A stretch of 64,000 nucleotides of DNA from Arsenophonus sp052174455 (GCA_052174455.1 JBQMRP010000075.1:1-64000); one strand, 5' to 3'; positions 8,667 to 20,385 are shown, counted from the stretch's first letter. Notes: generated by a model from the letters alone, not told the origin. Numbers and translations are program-made.

Positions 8667-10303
8667 TATTTTCTCATCTTCTTCGGTTCAGGATCCTTTA
8701 TCAATTTTGCTTCAAAAAGAAATGCATTACTCTTATTATTTAATGTCTTAATTACTGGTTGAATATCTCTTAACACCTGATCAAGATGCTGTATGTTATC
8801 AATCATTCTATTATAAGCAGGAGATCCTGGTTGCAAACCTTGCATGACTTGATTTAATTTAAGCAAGGTTTGTTGCAAATCAATAAGAATATTTTGAAAG
8901 TCTTTGTTCGTCATCAGTTTATTTAATTCAGAAAAGATACGTTGCACTTCACGCATAGTTTTCTGACTTTCTACTAGCGTATTTATGGCTTGACTTATCA
9001 TAGGTTCAATCGGCATATGATTGATTTTATCTAATGCCTCAATTACTTTTTGTTGAATCTGTGATAATCCAACACTAACTGTTGGAATAATATCGTAATC
9101 AGAGATTTTTAATAACCCTTTCCATTGGACTTTTTCGTGATAGAAATCTAAATCAATATATAATGCTCCGGTAATTAAGCTAGCTGATTTTAAAGCTGCT
9201 CTTAATCCTTGTTTTAATGCCGCCACAAACTCTTTTTCTAGATCAATATCAGTACTAATACGACCAGATTCAATATGGATTAAAACCGGAATACGGAATT
9301 CATTATCCAATTTTTGCCATAATTTTTCAGAATTAAATGGGACTTCTATCACTGTTCCTAAGCGAATTCCTCTAAATTCAACTGGCGCTCCAGGTTCTAA
9401 TCCACGAACTGAATCAGAAAAGAACAAAATAAACTCTTTATACACAGTGTATAAAGAATTTTGAACACTTTTTTGATCTTCATAAAGCCTGAATAGATTT
9501 TTATCTTCGACCCGTTTGCCTGGTTGCCAGCCCTCCATAACATCAAAACTAACCCCACCACTATATAATGTAGTTAAAGAGCCCATCTCTAAGTGAACAC
9601 CTTGTGCCGATAAATTAAAAGCAATACCGTTATCTCTCCAAAAACGAACATTTTCTGTTACCAAATCATCATAAGGGGCATTGATAAAAAGCTGATAATG
9701 CATATTGCGGCTCTTAATATTAAACGAACTCGCTTCTACCGAACCGACTCGATAGCCATGAAATAGCACTGGAGAACCAATATTTAACCTACCAGCCTGA
9801 GCGCTAGTCAAAATCACTCGAATACCTTTAGCATCAGGTAAAGCTAATGGCGGCGAATCTAATAAGTCAAATTTCTCAACATGCTGTTCACTATTACCAG
9901 GTTGTACTTCAATAAATACTCCAGAAAATAGCGTACTTAATCCAGTTATTCCCTCTTTGCCAATAGCTGGTTTAACAATCCAGAATGCAGTATCTTTCTT
10001 TAACAAACCCCTCATCCCATCATTTAGACGCGCTTTAATAATTACATGCTTAAAGTTTTTATCAAGGGAAACTTTTTCCACCAATCCGATATCAACACTA
10101 CGACTTTTAAGTTTAGTTTTTACTGCTTCAACCCCTTCAGCATTATAAGTAATTAATGTCACTTCAGGTCCTAAATGACTAAAATGATAAATTAAGATCC
10201 AGGCACCAATAAATATAGTGATAATTGGAATGATCCAAATCGGCGAGCAACTTTTTAGTTTGCTGATCTTTGCTTGCGCATCAGTGTTATCTTTATTAGA
10301 CAC
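8666..10303 (-). CDS. pqiB: Intermembrane transport protein PqiB (MCE protein)
   Basis: PqiB is a periplasmic MCE protein. In E. coli it forms a hexameric syringe-like tunnel thought to carry phospholipids between membranes. One N-terminal transmembrane helix (IWIIPIITIFIGAWIL) is followed by three MCE domains (SRSVDIGLVEKV; GSPVLFHGYRVGSVE; GAPVEFRGIRLGTVIE) and a long C-terminal helical region (QKVIEALDKINHMPIEP). I prefer the GTG start at 10303: it has AAGGG 7 bases upstream and gives an N-terminus (VSNKDNTDAQAKI) like E. coli MESNNGEAKI. The longer frame begins with TTG at 10327 and overlaps the pqiA stop. It makes 545 residues from GTG (546 in E. coli) and looks intact. Confidence 0.95.
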   Translation of the reverse strand: MSNKDNTDAQAKISKLKSCSPIWIIPIITIFIGAWILIYHFSHLGPEVTLITYNAEGVEAVKTKLKSRSVDIGLVEKVSLDKNFKHVIIKARLNDGMRGLLKKDTAFWIVKPAIGKEGITGLSTLFSGVFIEVQPGNSEQHVEKFDLLDSPPLALPDAKGIRVILTSAQAGRLNIGSPVLFHGYRVGSVEASSFNIKSRNMHYQLFINAPYDDLVTENVRFWRDNGIAFNLSAQGVHLEMGSLTTLYSGGVSFDVMEGWQPGKRVEDKNLFRLYEDQKSVQNSLYTVYKEFILFFSDSVRGLEPGAPVEFRGIRLGTVIEVPFNSEKLWQKLDNEFRIPVLIHIESGRISTDIDLEKEFVAALKQGLRAALKSASLITGALYIDLDFYHEKVQWKGLLKISDYDIIPTVSVGLSQIQQKVIEALDKINHMPIEPMISQAINTLVESQKTMREVQRIFSELNKLMTNKDFQNILIDLQQTLLKLNQVMQGLQPGSPAYNRMIDNIQHLDQVLRDIQPVIKTLNNKSNAFLFEAKLIKDPEPKKMRK

Positions 10304-10323
10304 CTTGCAACCCTTTTTCTTAA

Positions 10324-11595
10324 TCAAATTCTACCCGGCAATACAAGATTACAACGATCCCAAGTTAAACGCGGATCAAAAGTCATTGCCGCAAACATAG
10401 TTAAAATCACAACAGCAGCAAATAAAATCACCCCAATCGCTGGTGAAATGTTCATAAATCGTCCCATTTGTATCATTGATGATAATATAGAAATCACAAA
10501 AACATCAATCATTGACCAACGTCCAACCCATTCAACAATTTCATAAATAAAGTGCATCTGCATCGAATCCTGATTACCATAACCTTTAGCATTAAAACAC
10601 AACCATCCTAGTGCCACTATTTTTAAGCTGGGTACCATAACGCTAGTAATGAAAATTATAATGGATATCGGATACGAGCCATCACTCCATAATAAAATAA
10701 CACCGGACATAATAGTAGAGTCTAGTCTAGTACTTAATGTATTCGTAATCATAACAGGCAAAATATTTGCTGGAATATAAAGAATTAATGAGGAGAGTAA
10801 TAATGCCATTGTATTCTGTAAACTATTAGGCCGTCTAACATAACTTTTAGTATGGCAACGAGGACAGTATTTATTTTTAGTTGCTAAAATAGCCATACAG
10901 ATATGACAGGACCTAACGTCTTGACTAATACCACTTTCGCCTTCTTGCAGCTGAATATCAAGCTGTGGTAGTTCACCTATTTGCTGCCATAGCCAATAAC
11001 GATCTAAACATTGAAATGCTCTAACCTGTAACAAACAAAAAAAACAATAAGGAATAAAACTAATACCAAAAGTAATTTCACAATAAGCCATTAGTTTAAT
11101 AAAACTAACTAATACACCAGCTAGAAAAATTTCTACCATACACCAGGTTTTCATTTGAAATAACATTCTAGCAAGATTTATTTTTAACCAAAGCGGAAGA
11201 TTAACTCGTTGACATAATAAAATAATGGAAACCATGCAAAAAGCAGGTATTGCAACGACAAAAAAAATAAAAAACAAGCCGAGGCTAGCATAACTCATCT
11301 CAAACATGGCATGAGCCATATTAAATATTGAAATCTGATTTTCAATACCCATAATACGTATTTTTATGTAAGGAAATAAACCAGCAATAAATAACATAAC
11401 TAATGCGCTAATCGCAATTGTAGTTGAAGTTGGCTGATTAGCTAAATACTTCCACTTAGCAGATAAAACAGTATGACAACGTGGACAACTGGCTTTAGTA
11501 CCTTGTTCCAAAACCGGTAATGCCACCAATAAATCACATTTTGGGCAAAGTATCTTATTGTTATAACTTTTATTAAGATTATTATGAGAGCACAC
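10324..11595 (-). CDS. pqiA: Integral membrane protein PqiA
   Basis: PqiA is the inner-membrane component of the PqiABC system, with two PqiA domains of four transmembrane helices each. The 423-residue product (417 in E. coli) has a Cys-rich motif before each membrane domain (CPKCDLLVALP with SCPRCHTVL; CHICMAIL with YCPRCHTKS), typical of the rubredoxin-like folds of this family. Translation starts at GTG with a GAGG site about 8 bases upstream. It leads the pqiABC operon. The uup remnant lies just upstream on the same strand, as in E. coli. In E. coli the operon is paraquat-inducible through SoxRS; I see no clear SoxS box here. Confidence 0.95.
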   Translation of the reverse strand: MCSHNNLNKSYNNKILCPKCDLLVALPVLEQGTKASCPRCHTVLSAKWKYLANQPTSTTIAISALVMLFIAGLFPYIKIRIMGIENQISIFNMAHAMFEMSYASLGLFFIFFVVAIPAFCMVSIILLCQRVNLPLWLKINLARMLFQMKTWCMVEIFLAGVLVSFIKLMAYCEITFGISFIPYCFFCLLQVRAFQCLDRYWLWQQIGELPQLDIQLQEGESGISQDVRSCHICMAILATKNKYCPRCHTKSYVRRPNSLQNTMALLLSSLILYIPANILPVMITNTLSTRLDSTIMSGVILLWSDGSYPISIIIFITSVMVPSLKIVALGWLCFNAKGYGNQDSMQMHFIYEIVEWVGRWSMIDVFVISILSSMIQMGRFMNISPAIGVILFAAVVILTMFAAMTFDPRLTWDRCNLVLPGRI

Positions 11596-11627
11596 CTTTT
11601 TTCCTCTACACAGATATAATGCTAAAT

Positions 11628-11944
11628 TATTGGATATCTTTAAGTAATTCTAATTCTTTCCAATATTTAAATGTAATTTCCATTTCCGTTTCTTTCTTAG
11701 CTAACCCTTTTAATCTTGATTTAATGAGAACAGGGGCTAATTAAAAACTCAGTTGCACTAACTTGAGATTACAAATATAGCAATTTCAGCTTCTTATCTC
11801 TCTAGCCGTCCGGAATTATTCTAGTTCCCTCAATAAATTGAGCTATTTATTACTTTTTGTTTTTAGAAAATCTTTAGCCCTATTTTCGCTGTCATAATAT
11901 TAATTTTTATTGACTATTTTAGAAAAGATTATTAATAAAAACCA
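11628..11944 (-). pseudogene. uup: uup, 3' fragment (ABC-F ATPase C-terminal coiled coil)
   Basis: Uup is a ribosome-associated ABC-F ATPase. Leftward frames give, in order, a piece like ELEKIPDRLERLEAEI (E. coli ELEQLPARLEQLEAEI), QVSATEFLISPCS (QVADASFFTQPHD) and ETEMEITFKYWKELELLK (EQALEVAFERWEALEALK). The stop TAA is at 11,628-11,630. This is the end of uup, 33 bases from pqiA as expected for the uup-pqiA order. The N-terminal part resumes at 15,430 after about 3.5 kb of IS fossils. Confidence 0.8.
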
Positions 11945-12868
11945 TTAACTGTCTGAGGAACTTTCGCTACAGAGGTTGTCATAAAAAACAAACAGTTATA
12001 CAGATCAAAGAGATTTTTTCCTTATTTCTTCTGCCAAAATAAAGCTGCATTTCATTAGTTAACTAGGTGATAATCTATCGGATAATATTGATTTATGCAT
12101 TGAAAGAACTCATTCTAGTTTATTCTACCCATATTATTATAGTGAACATGGTGGTATCCAGTAGAGACGTTCATAATATTACAGAGATATCGTTGCAAAA
12201 TCTCCTTATTACAGGAAAATATGTAACAATCTTATTGAAAGATATTTAACGAAACTACATCACAAGGATAAATGATTTACTTATCTATAACGTATATTGC
12301 ATAACTTAACTTTATGGAAATCCCCAGTAAAATAAAAAGATATTGATCTAAAACAGTGTTTAGATGGGTGTCATTACTTTCTTGCTTCATCGGCAATAGC
12401 GGCAACAGTAGCGAAATAAATATACTAAGTGGTATTAGTCAACAAAATATTTTCTCTGAATTCTTTAAATGGAAGTCTTAAATTCTACTATTCTAAATAA
12501 GAAAGGTAGAAATGCGGGAGAGAAGGAGATAAAAAGAACAAACAAATGCGATCTTAATTACACCAGATCGACAGGTCATGTAAGTAATAAGATTCTTGAA
12601 AATTTAATGCAGAGAGTGTTGGCTATTTTCTTGACCTGATCATCGATAAAAATCCATCTCTTGCTCGGATTGAGCTAAATAATGCAATTTTTCCAGTGAA
12701 AATGAAATTAGTTACTAACGTCTAATAAAATTAAATAATTAGAAATTTATTGATAAGGAATTTCAGATTTAAAATATAAACAGTTATATGAGTCAATTGA
12801 AAGGCTGAGTGAACAAATTCCATGATGGAGGGTTTTTATTTACTGAATTATTTGCCCTGGAAACAATT
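11945..12868 (+). mobile_element. IS1595 (ISXO2)-like element fossil
   Basis: Rightward remnant transposase pieces include FRW followed about 18 codons later by ILSGISQQNIFSEFFKWK, which resembles the family motif LSGIVEADETFFxESFKG. A later piece reads NSYISRLKRWLSKFH when compared across copies, like HIQNVNAYHSRLKxWxxRFHG. The copy matches 38,655-39,390 and the reverse copy 19,440-20,385. It is dead: no open frame above about 60 codons. Confidence 0.65.
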
Positions 12869-14192
12869 ACGAACTATTAGCAAATCTGCTATATGACCCA
12901 GGCTAAGTTTCATTCTGATGCTTTATAAATTTGTTTTCTATTCTTAAATTGATGTTGCTTACTACCAGGTTAGTAGAGCTAATCCTATTAGCCTGTCCAG
13001 ATTTTCTAATCAGACTATAGCATCTTTAAATACTATTAAAGGGTTATTTTTAACTACATAATTTCGCGCATCAACTTTGCATTTTCATCGTAGAAAATTC
13101 GACTCAATTAGATTCCTCATTCTTATTGAGGCCACAGTACACTGACGGGAAGCTATAGAATGTCAGACATTTTTCTCGATCTTTCTTCAACTTCCTCATC
13201 ACTTCAGGATAACACTTCAGTGAAAACCTTGTTAAAAAATATCAAGGAATTTATTAGCAGAATTACAGCTCTCTAGTAATATAAACTCTCGTAACTCAAC
13301 CTTAATTTTCAGTTAGATACCTTTAAAGAGTGAAAGCAGCATATTTAGCTATTTTATGTAACTAATGCCGTTACTGCTACATGTCCAGGAATATTTTTGC
13401 TATTTCATTCTAAAAACCAAGCACCATCTCTCGCGTAGCAAATCTAGGAAATACGATTAATCTGTGCACTCGCATAGAGTATTGAGAAGTTAAGGCAAGC
13501 TCATTTCTAACTCTTAACTAATATTTTCAACCCCAACCAGCTTCTTGCATCCATGCGTAGTGTTGCTGATAATGAGCAGCAGGGAAAGGTGATCAGTTTA
13601 GCTGACAGGATAGGCTCTTTATACCATCAAAAAAGAAATAAACGTAGCATGTATCGCTTAAATCACGCAAGAGGGTAATACTAGCTTACCTGTACTCCTT
13701 AAGTTATTACTTTTTCAGTCTGCTAATGAGCACGGCAAAGAGACCTTGTCCTTTTTACTAAAAATCGCTCAGGGCTTCGCGAAAATCATCGCTGGAGATA
13801 CCTCGCATATACAAGCTACGATAGTAACTTTTTAACATTTTTATAGGCTTTAAATAAGGCAGTAATAATGATCTGTTAAAGTATATTCCGTTTTCGATAC
13901 GGTGGTGGGGTACCCCCCTTTTTTTTTGCTGGACATTAAGGTACTTTAATCTCAACATCGACAATACCCGCTCTGTATGATTCGCTTGGGCAAATAATCG
14001 TTACGGGTGATTTTATGCACGAGGGAGAAGGGATCTCTCTCTCCACAGGTAATATCTATTTTTTTCAGGTATCTGTAGAATAGACTTTTCATGGCATATC
14101 ATTTTCTTTGTGTTAAAATAATTCGAAAAATAATCAGCAGAATATCCTAGCATCTGCGAAGAGCTCCATATACCAAACGAGTATAACTTAGA
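12868..14192 (-). mobile_element. IS256-like element fossil, nearly full length
   Basis: Leftward copy inserted among uup debris. The complement at 13,758-13,830 reads LYMRGISSDDFREALSDF, matching the IS256 motif LYLRGISTGDFxEAL. The ends correspond to ATTAGCAAATCTGCTATAT (3' side, left) and CCATATACCAAACGAGTATA (5' side, right). Several frameshifts and stops. The run GGGGTACCCCCCTTTTTTTTT at about 13,907-13,928 is a frame-breaking homopolymer. Confidence 0.8.
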
Positions 14193-14545
14193 ATTTATCC
14201 TTGCAATATAGTTTCACCAAAGAACTTACAGTAAAATTATTAAATATTTTCCTGAAATTCGGGGAATTTACAATGATATCGCTATAATCCTAATAAATCT
14301 CTCCAGAGGTTACACATGTTCACTGTGACAATATAGGCAAAATTAAAATAAAATTAGTTACTTCAATCATAAATTACATCATCTGATAGATTGTCGTCAA
14401 GCCATCTAATAAGATGGCAACTTTATATTTATAGAGAGTAAGTAATCCATTTAATCTGTATTACTGTTTTCTTTTTATGGGAACCTCTGTAATAAAAATC
14501 CTTTATACAATATAAGGTTTTCTATTAACAATCTTTGCATATATC
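14192..14545 (-). mobile_element. IS1595-like element fossil, 5' part only
   Basis: The sequence matches 20,085-20,380 (shared AATTTACAATGATATCGCTA-like start), the 5' end of the reverse-oriented IS1595-like copy there. The 3' half is missing. It lies between the IS256-like copy and an IS481-like copy. Confidence 0.5.
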
Positions 14546-14559
14546 CTAATAATTACAGC

Positions 14560-15425
14560 TATATCCCTGTCATTTACTGATGACACTGTCGCCCGTTCAA
14601 AAAGCCCGTAACTCTTTTCCTGTGAAAAGAGTTTTATTGCTCTCAACGGATCTGCTCACATTCGTATGCGAATTCCTGAACCCCGTGTTAATCTCTATCT
14701 GGCCTTAATCGTTGCTTATGCAGGCCTAAAAGGGCAAAAATTTTCGTGAAATGAGGCAAAATAAGGTTAAAATCGAAGCATAAAGCATTTAAAAGCCATA
14801 AGCCTGAGTTATAAGTTTAACGTAGATATAAAATATTTTCCACAAATGCTAAACGGAGCTTCACAACGTTATCTTTTCGTATGTATAATATAAATTGCGT
14901 CCTTCGATAGGTTTATCTATCTTTACAATACTAAGACTATCTCCGATACTGACAATACCTAGCCTAATCTTAACCAAGCACGCCATGACTATCCATCGGG
15001 TACTTACAAATAATGATAGTAAAGAATTTATAAACCGCTTTTTGATCTGAAAAAACATTCACCCTCTCCAAAACCAGGAATTCTACCGTTTCTATACAGG
15101 GCTCAGTATAGAACAAGGACTTAAAGATCGCTTATGCATCCTCAAACGAAATAGTATAATTAAGCGATTTAATCAGCGTATAGAAGAATGAGCTAAAACC
15201 TTCATTTTAATTCTTATGAAGGGTTTAAGATCACTCTGCATCAATATAATAGCTGTACTAATCAGGAATAATTACCCCAAATCAATATTTGGTAGTAAAG
15301 CTCAATTGCAGTCTATAAAAGATTGGTTAAAGTTAAACCTGAATTTTCAAAAATCTCCATACTATCTTTCGGGATCTGAGACACATAGTATCAACTTAAA
15401 CAATGTTATCTTTCCTCAGCTATAA
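14560..15425 (+). mobile_element. IS481-like element fossil
   Basis: Rightward remains with AMTIHRVLTNNDSKEFINRF (family: TDNGSEFTDRF) and NSIIKRFNQRIEE (family: MVERFNGRI), then the C-terminal LGQSIKDW-like tail seen in other copies. The right end reads CATACTATCTTTCGGGATC, the complement of the left end of copies at 4,297 and 35,018. This element directly interrupts uup. Confidence 0.72.
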
Positions 15426-15429
15426 AACC

Positions 15430-16372
15430 TTGATTAAAGTTATTTTATCGTCATGTTGTATTTAACACTAAATTATCAATTAACACTTTGTTGCTAATGC
15501 AACAATTGATATTATCAACCTTAAACTCTAGCTTGCTAAAACAACTTTTATCGAAAACCTGCATTTGCCATACCAATTTTTTTCGTATCGGTCAGAATGT
15601 ACTACCCCGGTAATAATTCTTCATTGTTAGCTACATGGTGGTCATAAGAAAACAGACAGAAAGTTAATTGAGCTAGATCAAGATCACCAATACGAGTTGG
15701 TGTATGGTAAATAAAAGAATCATAGGAGACAAAATACGATATTACTCTGGAGATCTTTTTAAAAAAATCTTCTAACCAGAAAGATAGTAGTTAATATGCA
15801 GATAATTAATTAGTTCATCAATAAAAAGGACTAATAAGAACTAACGACCCTCATAAAACTAAAGCTCGCGACAATTTAATCTTGCGTAATAAACAGGCCA
15901 GATAATAGAGATAACGGACTATTATCTAGTAAATCTGATTGCTTAATCACATCATTAATTTGTGTATTGAGTTAATTATAAATTAACGCGATCTAATACC
16001 TATTTTAATTATTCTAATCTATTAGAATTCTTTTCACTTGGATCTTGATTGACCCTTTTTACTATTTTATTAAAAGATTTAATATAATTGTCTATTTTTT
16101 ATTACATTCAGCGATAAAACCAAGTCAGCGCCACTGATATCGCGCGGCAGATCTTTATTATAAACGAGTAATTTTCAGATATTACTGATAAATAACCTAC
16201 CTGTCTTTCATAAAGCGGTTGTTTTTAACAAAACCCAAATTAAGGTTAATTTATTGGCAGAATTACGACAACCAAATATACCTTTCATTATCTTCAATAT
16301 GAAACTCTACATTATCTAATAATGGCGCATTATTAAAAGCCAGATAGCTATCTGACATATATAATTAATAGT
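15430..16372 (-). pseudogene. uup: uup, 5' fragment
   Basis: Leftward frames reproduce the N-terminal half of Uup: SDSYLAFNNAPLLDNVEFH then IEDNER (E. coli SFSDAPLLDNAELHIEDNER), YNKDLPRD, LSLLSG with KLSRALV (LSSLSGGWLRKAALGRALV, the ABC signature), and ISWLEDFFKKISRVISYFVS (IDWLEGFLKTFNGTIIFIS). The Walker A region is broken by frameshifts. The rightmost point (start) is adjacent to the rlmL remnant, preserving the E. coli order rlmL-uup-pqiABC. The IS481-like copy at 14,560-15,425 cuts it on the left. Confidence 0.82.
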
Positions 16373-16377
16373 ATAAA

Positions 16378-18229
16378 TTACTTTTCCTTATCTACATAAT
16401 TAATTACTCAGCAGTTATAGATTTAAGAATTACATATAAAATCAAGTAAATGCTCTACTAAGTGATTTTCTTGACCATTAATCATAATTAAATAATCCCT
16501 AAATATCCACTTTAAAAATATGCTTATTAGAAAAAATTTTACTATTGAGTTACCGTCGCCAGAATTCAACAAGTGCTTAATCTTTATTATCAAGTTATTA
16601 TGATTCTGTTGGATATTAAAGATGGCATTCATGTCTTTCGAACTAAAAAAGTATCTGAATCAATGAAAATCAAATAAAATTTTTCTGTCGTCTGTTCTAA
16701 CTAAACCTAAACATTCAGTCAGAATAAACTGATGCTGCTTACCGATTAATTTATTTATCTGTAATTTTCTAGCCATTCTAAGTAGTTATGGGAATTCAAC
16801 ACTGGTGATTAAACAATCACTACAAAGAAAACCTGCGTGTTATAAGCATACAGATTCAAGAATTTTTCCTTTGCTTATATGTTCTGATATTTTACGAATC
16901 AATCGATGATATAAAAACAATCCTGTATCTAAATAATCAATCAACTGTAATAGCACATTCAGGTAAATTATCATCATATATGCGATAATAATTAATCTTT
17001 TTATTGTTTGTCCTCATTAATTAAGTTTTTTTTCTTATTTTCATCCTGTTAACAACATCTTCACAATCCATGCTATGGATGCCAACTATTTTAGCAGATA
17101 AAAGATAATTTTTCTGAACACAATTTAACGGTCTATTTTTAACTTTGAACTCACGTTAAGCTCGCAATCCTAAACAAGCTAATAGCTCTGGTGAATCACT
17201 AAATACTGATAAATGTCAATCAAAAACTGAGTTTTAGTACCCTATCTATCAGACCATAGATCCTGATTAATGCAGATTTACTTTTTAAACGTTTACCATA
17301 GGGTGCATTGTTTGTGATAAATCCATATTGGCCTAAAGTAATTAGATTTATTAACTTAGCTGCATCACCAAATTAAAATTTATTAAGAATTGAATACCAG
17401 ATTATTTAGGATTCTTTTTGGCTAGTTCTAAAACACGATGATCAATATCAAAGCCATAGAAAGCGAAGCAGTTTGCTGTTTACCCTTCTGAAAATATTTT
17501 TCTTCTACAGTAATTACTGTAGTACAAAGCGTTGAATTATAACTTAACCAGCATTGAAATCCCTAAAATTGACAAGATAAATCGGGAGCACAATCGCAAG
17601 TTATCATTGCTGCTTAATTAATAATGTATCGGAACCAGACATAGAATTAACCATTGGCAAACCAGGCCGCTAAACCTGAGCCGTAAAACATTACCGCCGC
17701 TAGCGCCTCTTTGAGAGGCGCCTACCCTGTCAAACTACGATAACCACAAATATAGAGCAGATCACCAGTTAAATCCAATGATATTGGAGCATTATTTTTA
17801 TGTAAATGAACATTAATGCGTATATCAAGTTGATGTTTATCAACACTAGGTCATGATATCATTTTATTATAAAAACTATCCACTATAACGTCTTTAACTC
17901 GTAAAGTTCCATACTTGCTATTGCGAATAACTTGGTTCGTTCTATTAAAATAAACAAAAAAAGTTTTATTAACGGTAAAAAATCCGGCTAATTAATTGCC
18001 TGTGCTGCAAGGTAAAGATTCATATCATTAAAAACCTTAAAGCTAATTAATGATAATAAAATCCTCGATGCTAAACGACTCTATAAAAGACTCTTATGAA
18101 TGTCACGTCCGTTGATTTGAAAATACACAGCACTTTGAGAAACAAGACAATGCTTTGCGCCTAATATTCAAATTCACTTTTAAGTAATTCTTCCAGTTTA
18201 AATGCCATAGTAGCAAACAAAATTCTCAT
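16378..18229 (-). pseudogene. rlmL: rlmL (rlmKL), 23S rRNA methyltransferase remnant
   Basis: RlmKL is a two-domain enzyme that makes m2G2445 and m7G2069 in 23S rRNA. Almost the whole gene can be followed on the minus strand in broken frames: MRILFATMAFKLEELLKSE (E. coli MNSLFASTARGLEELLKTE), NQVIRNSKYGTLRVKDVIVD, DIRINVHLHKNNAPISLDLT, GLPMVNSMSGSDTLLIKAA (TPLLDPMCGSGTLLIEAA, the SAM motif), FNIQQNHNNLIIKIKHLL (FDVQRDHLALMKDLKRLL) and IYNC.VIN at the end. It has many stops and deletions. It lies directly before uup. Confidence 0.88.
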
Positions 18230-18309
18230 GTAGCTGTTACCTAAATAAAAAATTTCTGTACATTATAATAACCCTACTTATATATAGTAAAGTTACTAGC
18301 AAATTATTG

Positions 18310-18455
18310 TGCTTAGACAGGAATTAAGAATAATTCGGTTATCTAATCTTTATGTCCATCAAGTTAAATCAATGAAAGGAATTCCATTATTACAAACTTA
18401 TGCAGAAAATAGTACCCTGGTTTTCAATTTCTATTTTATGATTACTGACTATATC
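18310..18455 (+). pseudogene. ycbX: ycbX, 5' fragment (MOSC-domain protein)
   Basis: Rightward translation gives IIRLSNLYVHQVKSMKGIP then FNFYFMIT, matching the start of YcbX (TLTRLFIHPVKSMRGIG ... FDRIFMIT). YcbX is a 2Fe-2S/MOSC protein linked to molybdenum-cofactor-dependent detoxification of N-hydroxylated bases. The gene is cut after about 45 codons by the IS481-like copy at 18,455. Its divergent position beside rlmL is the E. coli arrangement. Confidence 0.7.
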
Positions 18456-19310
18456 CTGTATAATGATATATATTTAATAATTTAAGTTTAACTTTGAATC
18501 AATCTTTCATAGACTGGAATGAAATTTTGTTACTTAATACTGATTATACTGATTGAGGTATTCCTGATTGTACAATCAAAAATATCAATGCAGAGTGACC
18601 TCAAACTCTTCATAAGAATTAAAATGAAGACTTTTAGCTCATCTTATGCGCCTATTAAATAATTCAACCATACCATTCGTTTAAGGATATACTGGCGAAT
18701 AAAATCGGTGTTCTATAACAAACTCTAAACAACAAACGGGGCGAGTTCATATTTTAGGAAAGCTAAACGTTTTTCAGATTAAAAGGTAATCTATAAAATT
18801 TTGCTATTCTGTAAGAATCAATGGATATTCATGGGAGATGTTTAGTTAAGATCACGTAAGAAGCGTCGAATATTTGACGTAGTCTTAGACTTGTAAAGAC
18901 AGATAAAAACCTATCGACTGGCGAGATTTATACATATAAAAGATAATGTTGTAAAATTTCGTTTAGCAATTACGAAAGATATTTCGTATCTAGATGCAAA
19001 TAATCAGGCTAGTAGCTTTTAAACACTTTATGGTTCAACTTCGTAGCTTCTCTATCTACCTAATTTAACATATAAATCCCTTCCCCAATGTCTGCATAAA
19101 CAGTGATCCAAAGTAGACAGGTGCAACGGGGGTTCAGAAATTCGTGCACGAGTGCTAGGAATATCATTAAAAATAGAAGATTTTTTCATGAAAACGACTA
19201 CGGCTTATTGAACGTGCGACACCGTCATCGGAAAATGGTAGGGAATCTGTCTGTGCAAGGAGGAGGGTCTCTATAATAATCCGGAACTTAAACAGTTAAT
19301 AATAATTAAA
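18455..19310 (-). mobile_element. IS481-like element fossil, internally deleted
   Basis: Leftward copy matching 4,297-5,100 and 35,018-35,830 over its 3' two thirds. Near 19,255 it jumps to what looks like its own 5' terminus (CTATAATAATCCGGAAC; compare TATATAATGATCCAGAAC at 20,620-20,650). The ycbX fragment ends at its left edge. Confidence 0.6.
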
Positions 19311-19439
19311 GTAGGTTGATTATATTGCGCGGCAGTATTTAAAAATACTATTATTTAAAGGGCATTATGCTGACAAAGATTATTGATTTTCTTACAGAAA
19401 GATTTGTAGCCACGCATGCATTTCAATTATTATGATTTT

Positions 19440-20385
19440 AAACCATATTTTTAGGACAGATAATTCAATAAATAAAAACCTCCATGATGGAAGTTACTCA
19501 ACTATATTTTTAATCGACTGATATAACTGTTCACATTTTGAATGTGGAATTACTTACCAATAACTTTCTAGTTACACCTATCCTAATTAGGTGATTATAG
19601 CTAATTTCATGCTCGCTAACAAAAGTTTCGTATTATTTAGTTCCATTCGAATTGAAGATGAATTCTGATCGATAATCGACTCAAAAAAAAACGGCTAATC
19701 ACTCTACTCTGCATTAAACTCTTCAAGAATCTCATTATTCACATTACCCTATTAATCTCTGGTGATTAATAGTCTAATTTGTTCTTTTCTTTTTTTCCTC
19801 TTCCAAAGTTTCTAACTTTCCTATGTTGAATATAACGCTTTCCTTTTAAAGGATTTATGAAAAATATTTCATCAACTTCAAACAATAACACTTAGTGTAT
19901 TTAAATTGACTATCACCACTGAAAAAAGAAGCAGTAACGCAATTCTAAACCTGTTTCAAATTAATGCCTACTTGTTTCTCTGATTCTCGTAAAGTCAACA
20001 TATTCAATATACATAGCAGATAACTAAATTATCTACACTTATGATAAAGCTTCGTTAGAGGACTTTCAACAATACTATTAAATCTTTTCGTGCAATCGGG
20101 GATTTTACAATGATATCACTGCAACCCTATAAGTGAGTCTCTATCCCATATTGGATAATATGTTTACTCTAATAATATGAGCAAGATAAAGTAGAACAGT
20201 TAATTCAATGTATGAATTAATATCATTCAACAGATATTATCACCGAACTAACTAATGAAATTTAGCTTATGTTTGTAGGAATTAAGGAAAGGGGGTCTCT
20301 TTGATCTTTATGACTATTTCCTTTTTCATGGCAATCTCTATAGCGAAAATTCTTTTTAGAGTATAAGGGGGTTTTTAGAAATAAT
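19440..20385 (-). mobile_element. IS1595-like element fossil, nearly full length
   Basis: Leftward copy. Its complement contains the HIQNVNSYISRLK-like piece (19,500-19,555), close to the IS1595/ISXO2 motif HIQNVNAYHSRLK, and aligns with 11,945-12,868 and 38,655-39,390. It lies between two IS481-like pieces. No open frame survives. Confidence 0.62.

Noticed and set aside
9957..10546. Rightward frames opposite pqiB and pqiA
   Set aside because: Shadows of the conserved leftward genes; no ribosome site and no family res resemblance.
12067..12249. 60-codon open frame in the IS1595-like copy
   Set aside because: Short, out of register with the transposase pieces, and AT-rich; not a gene.
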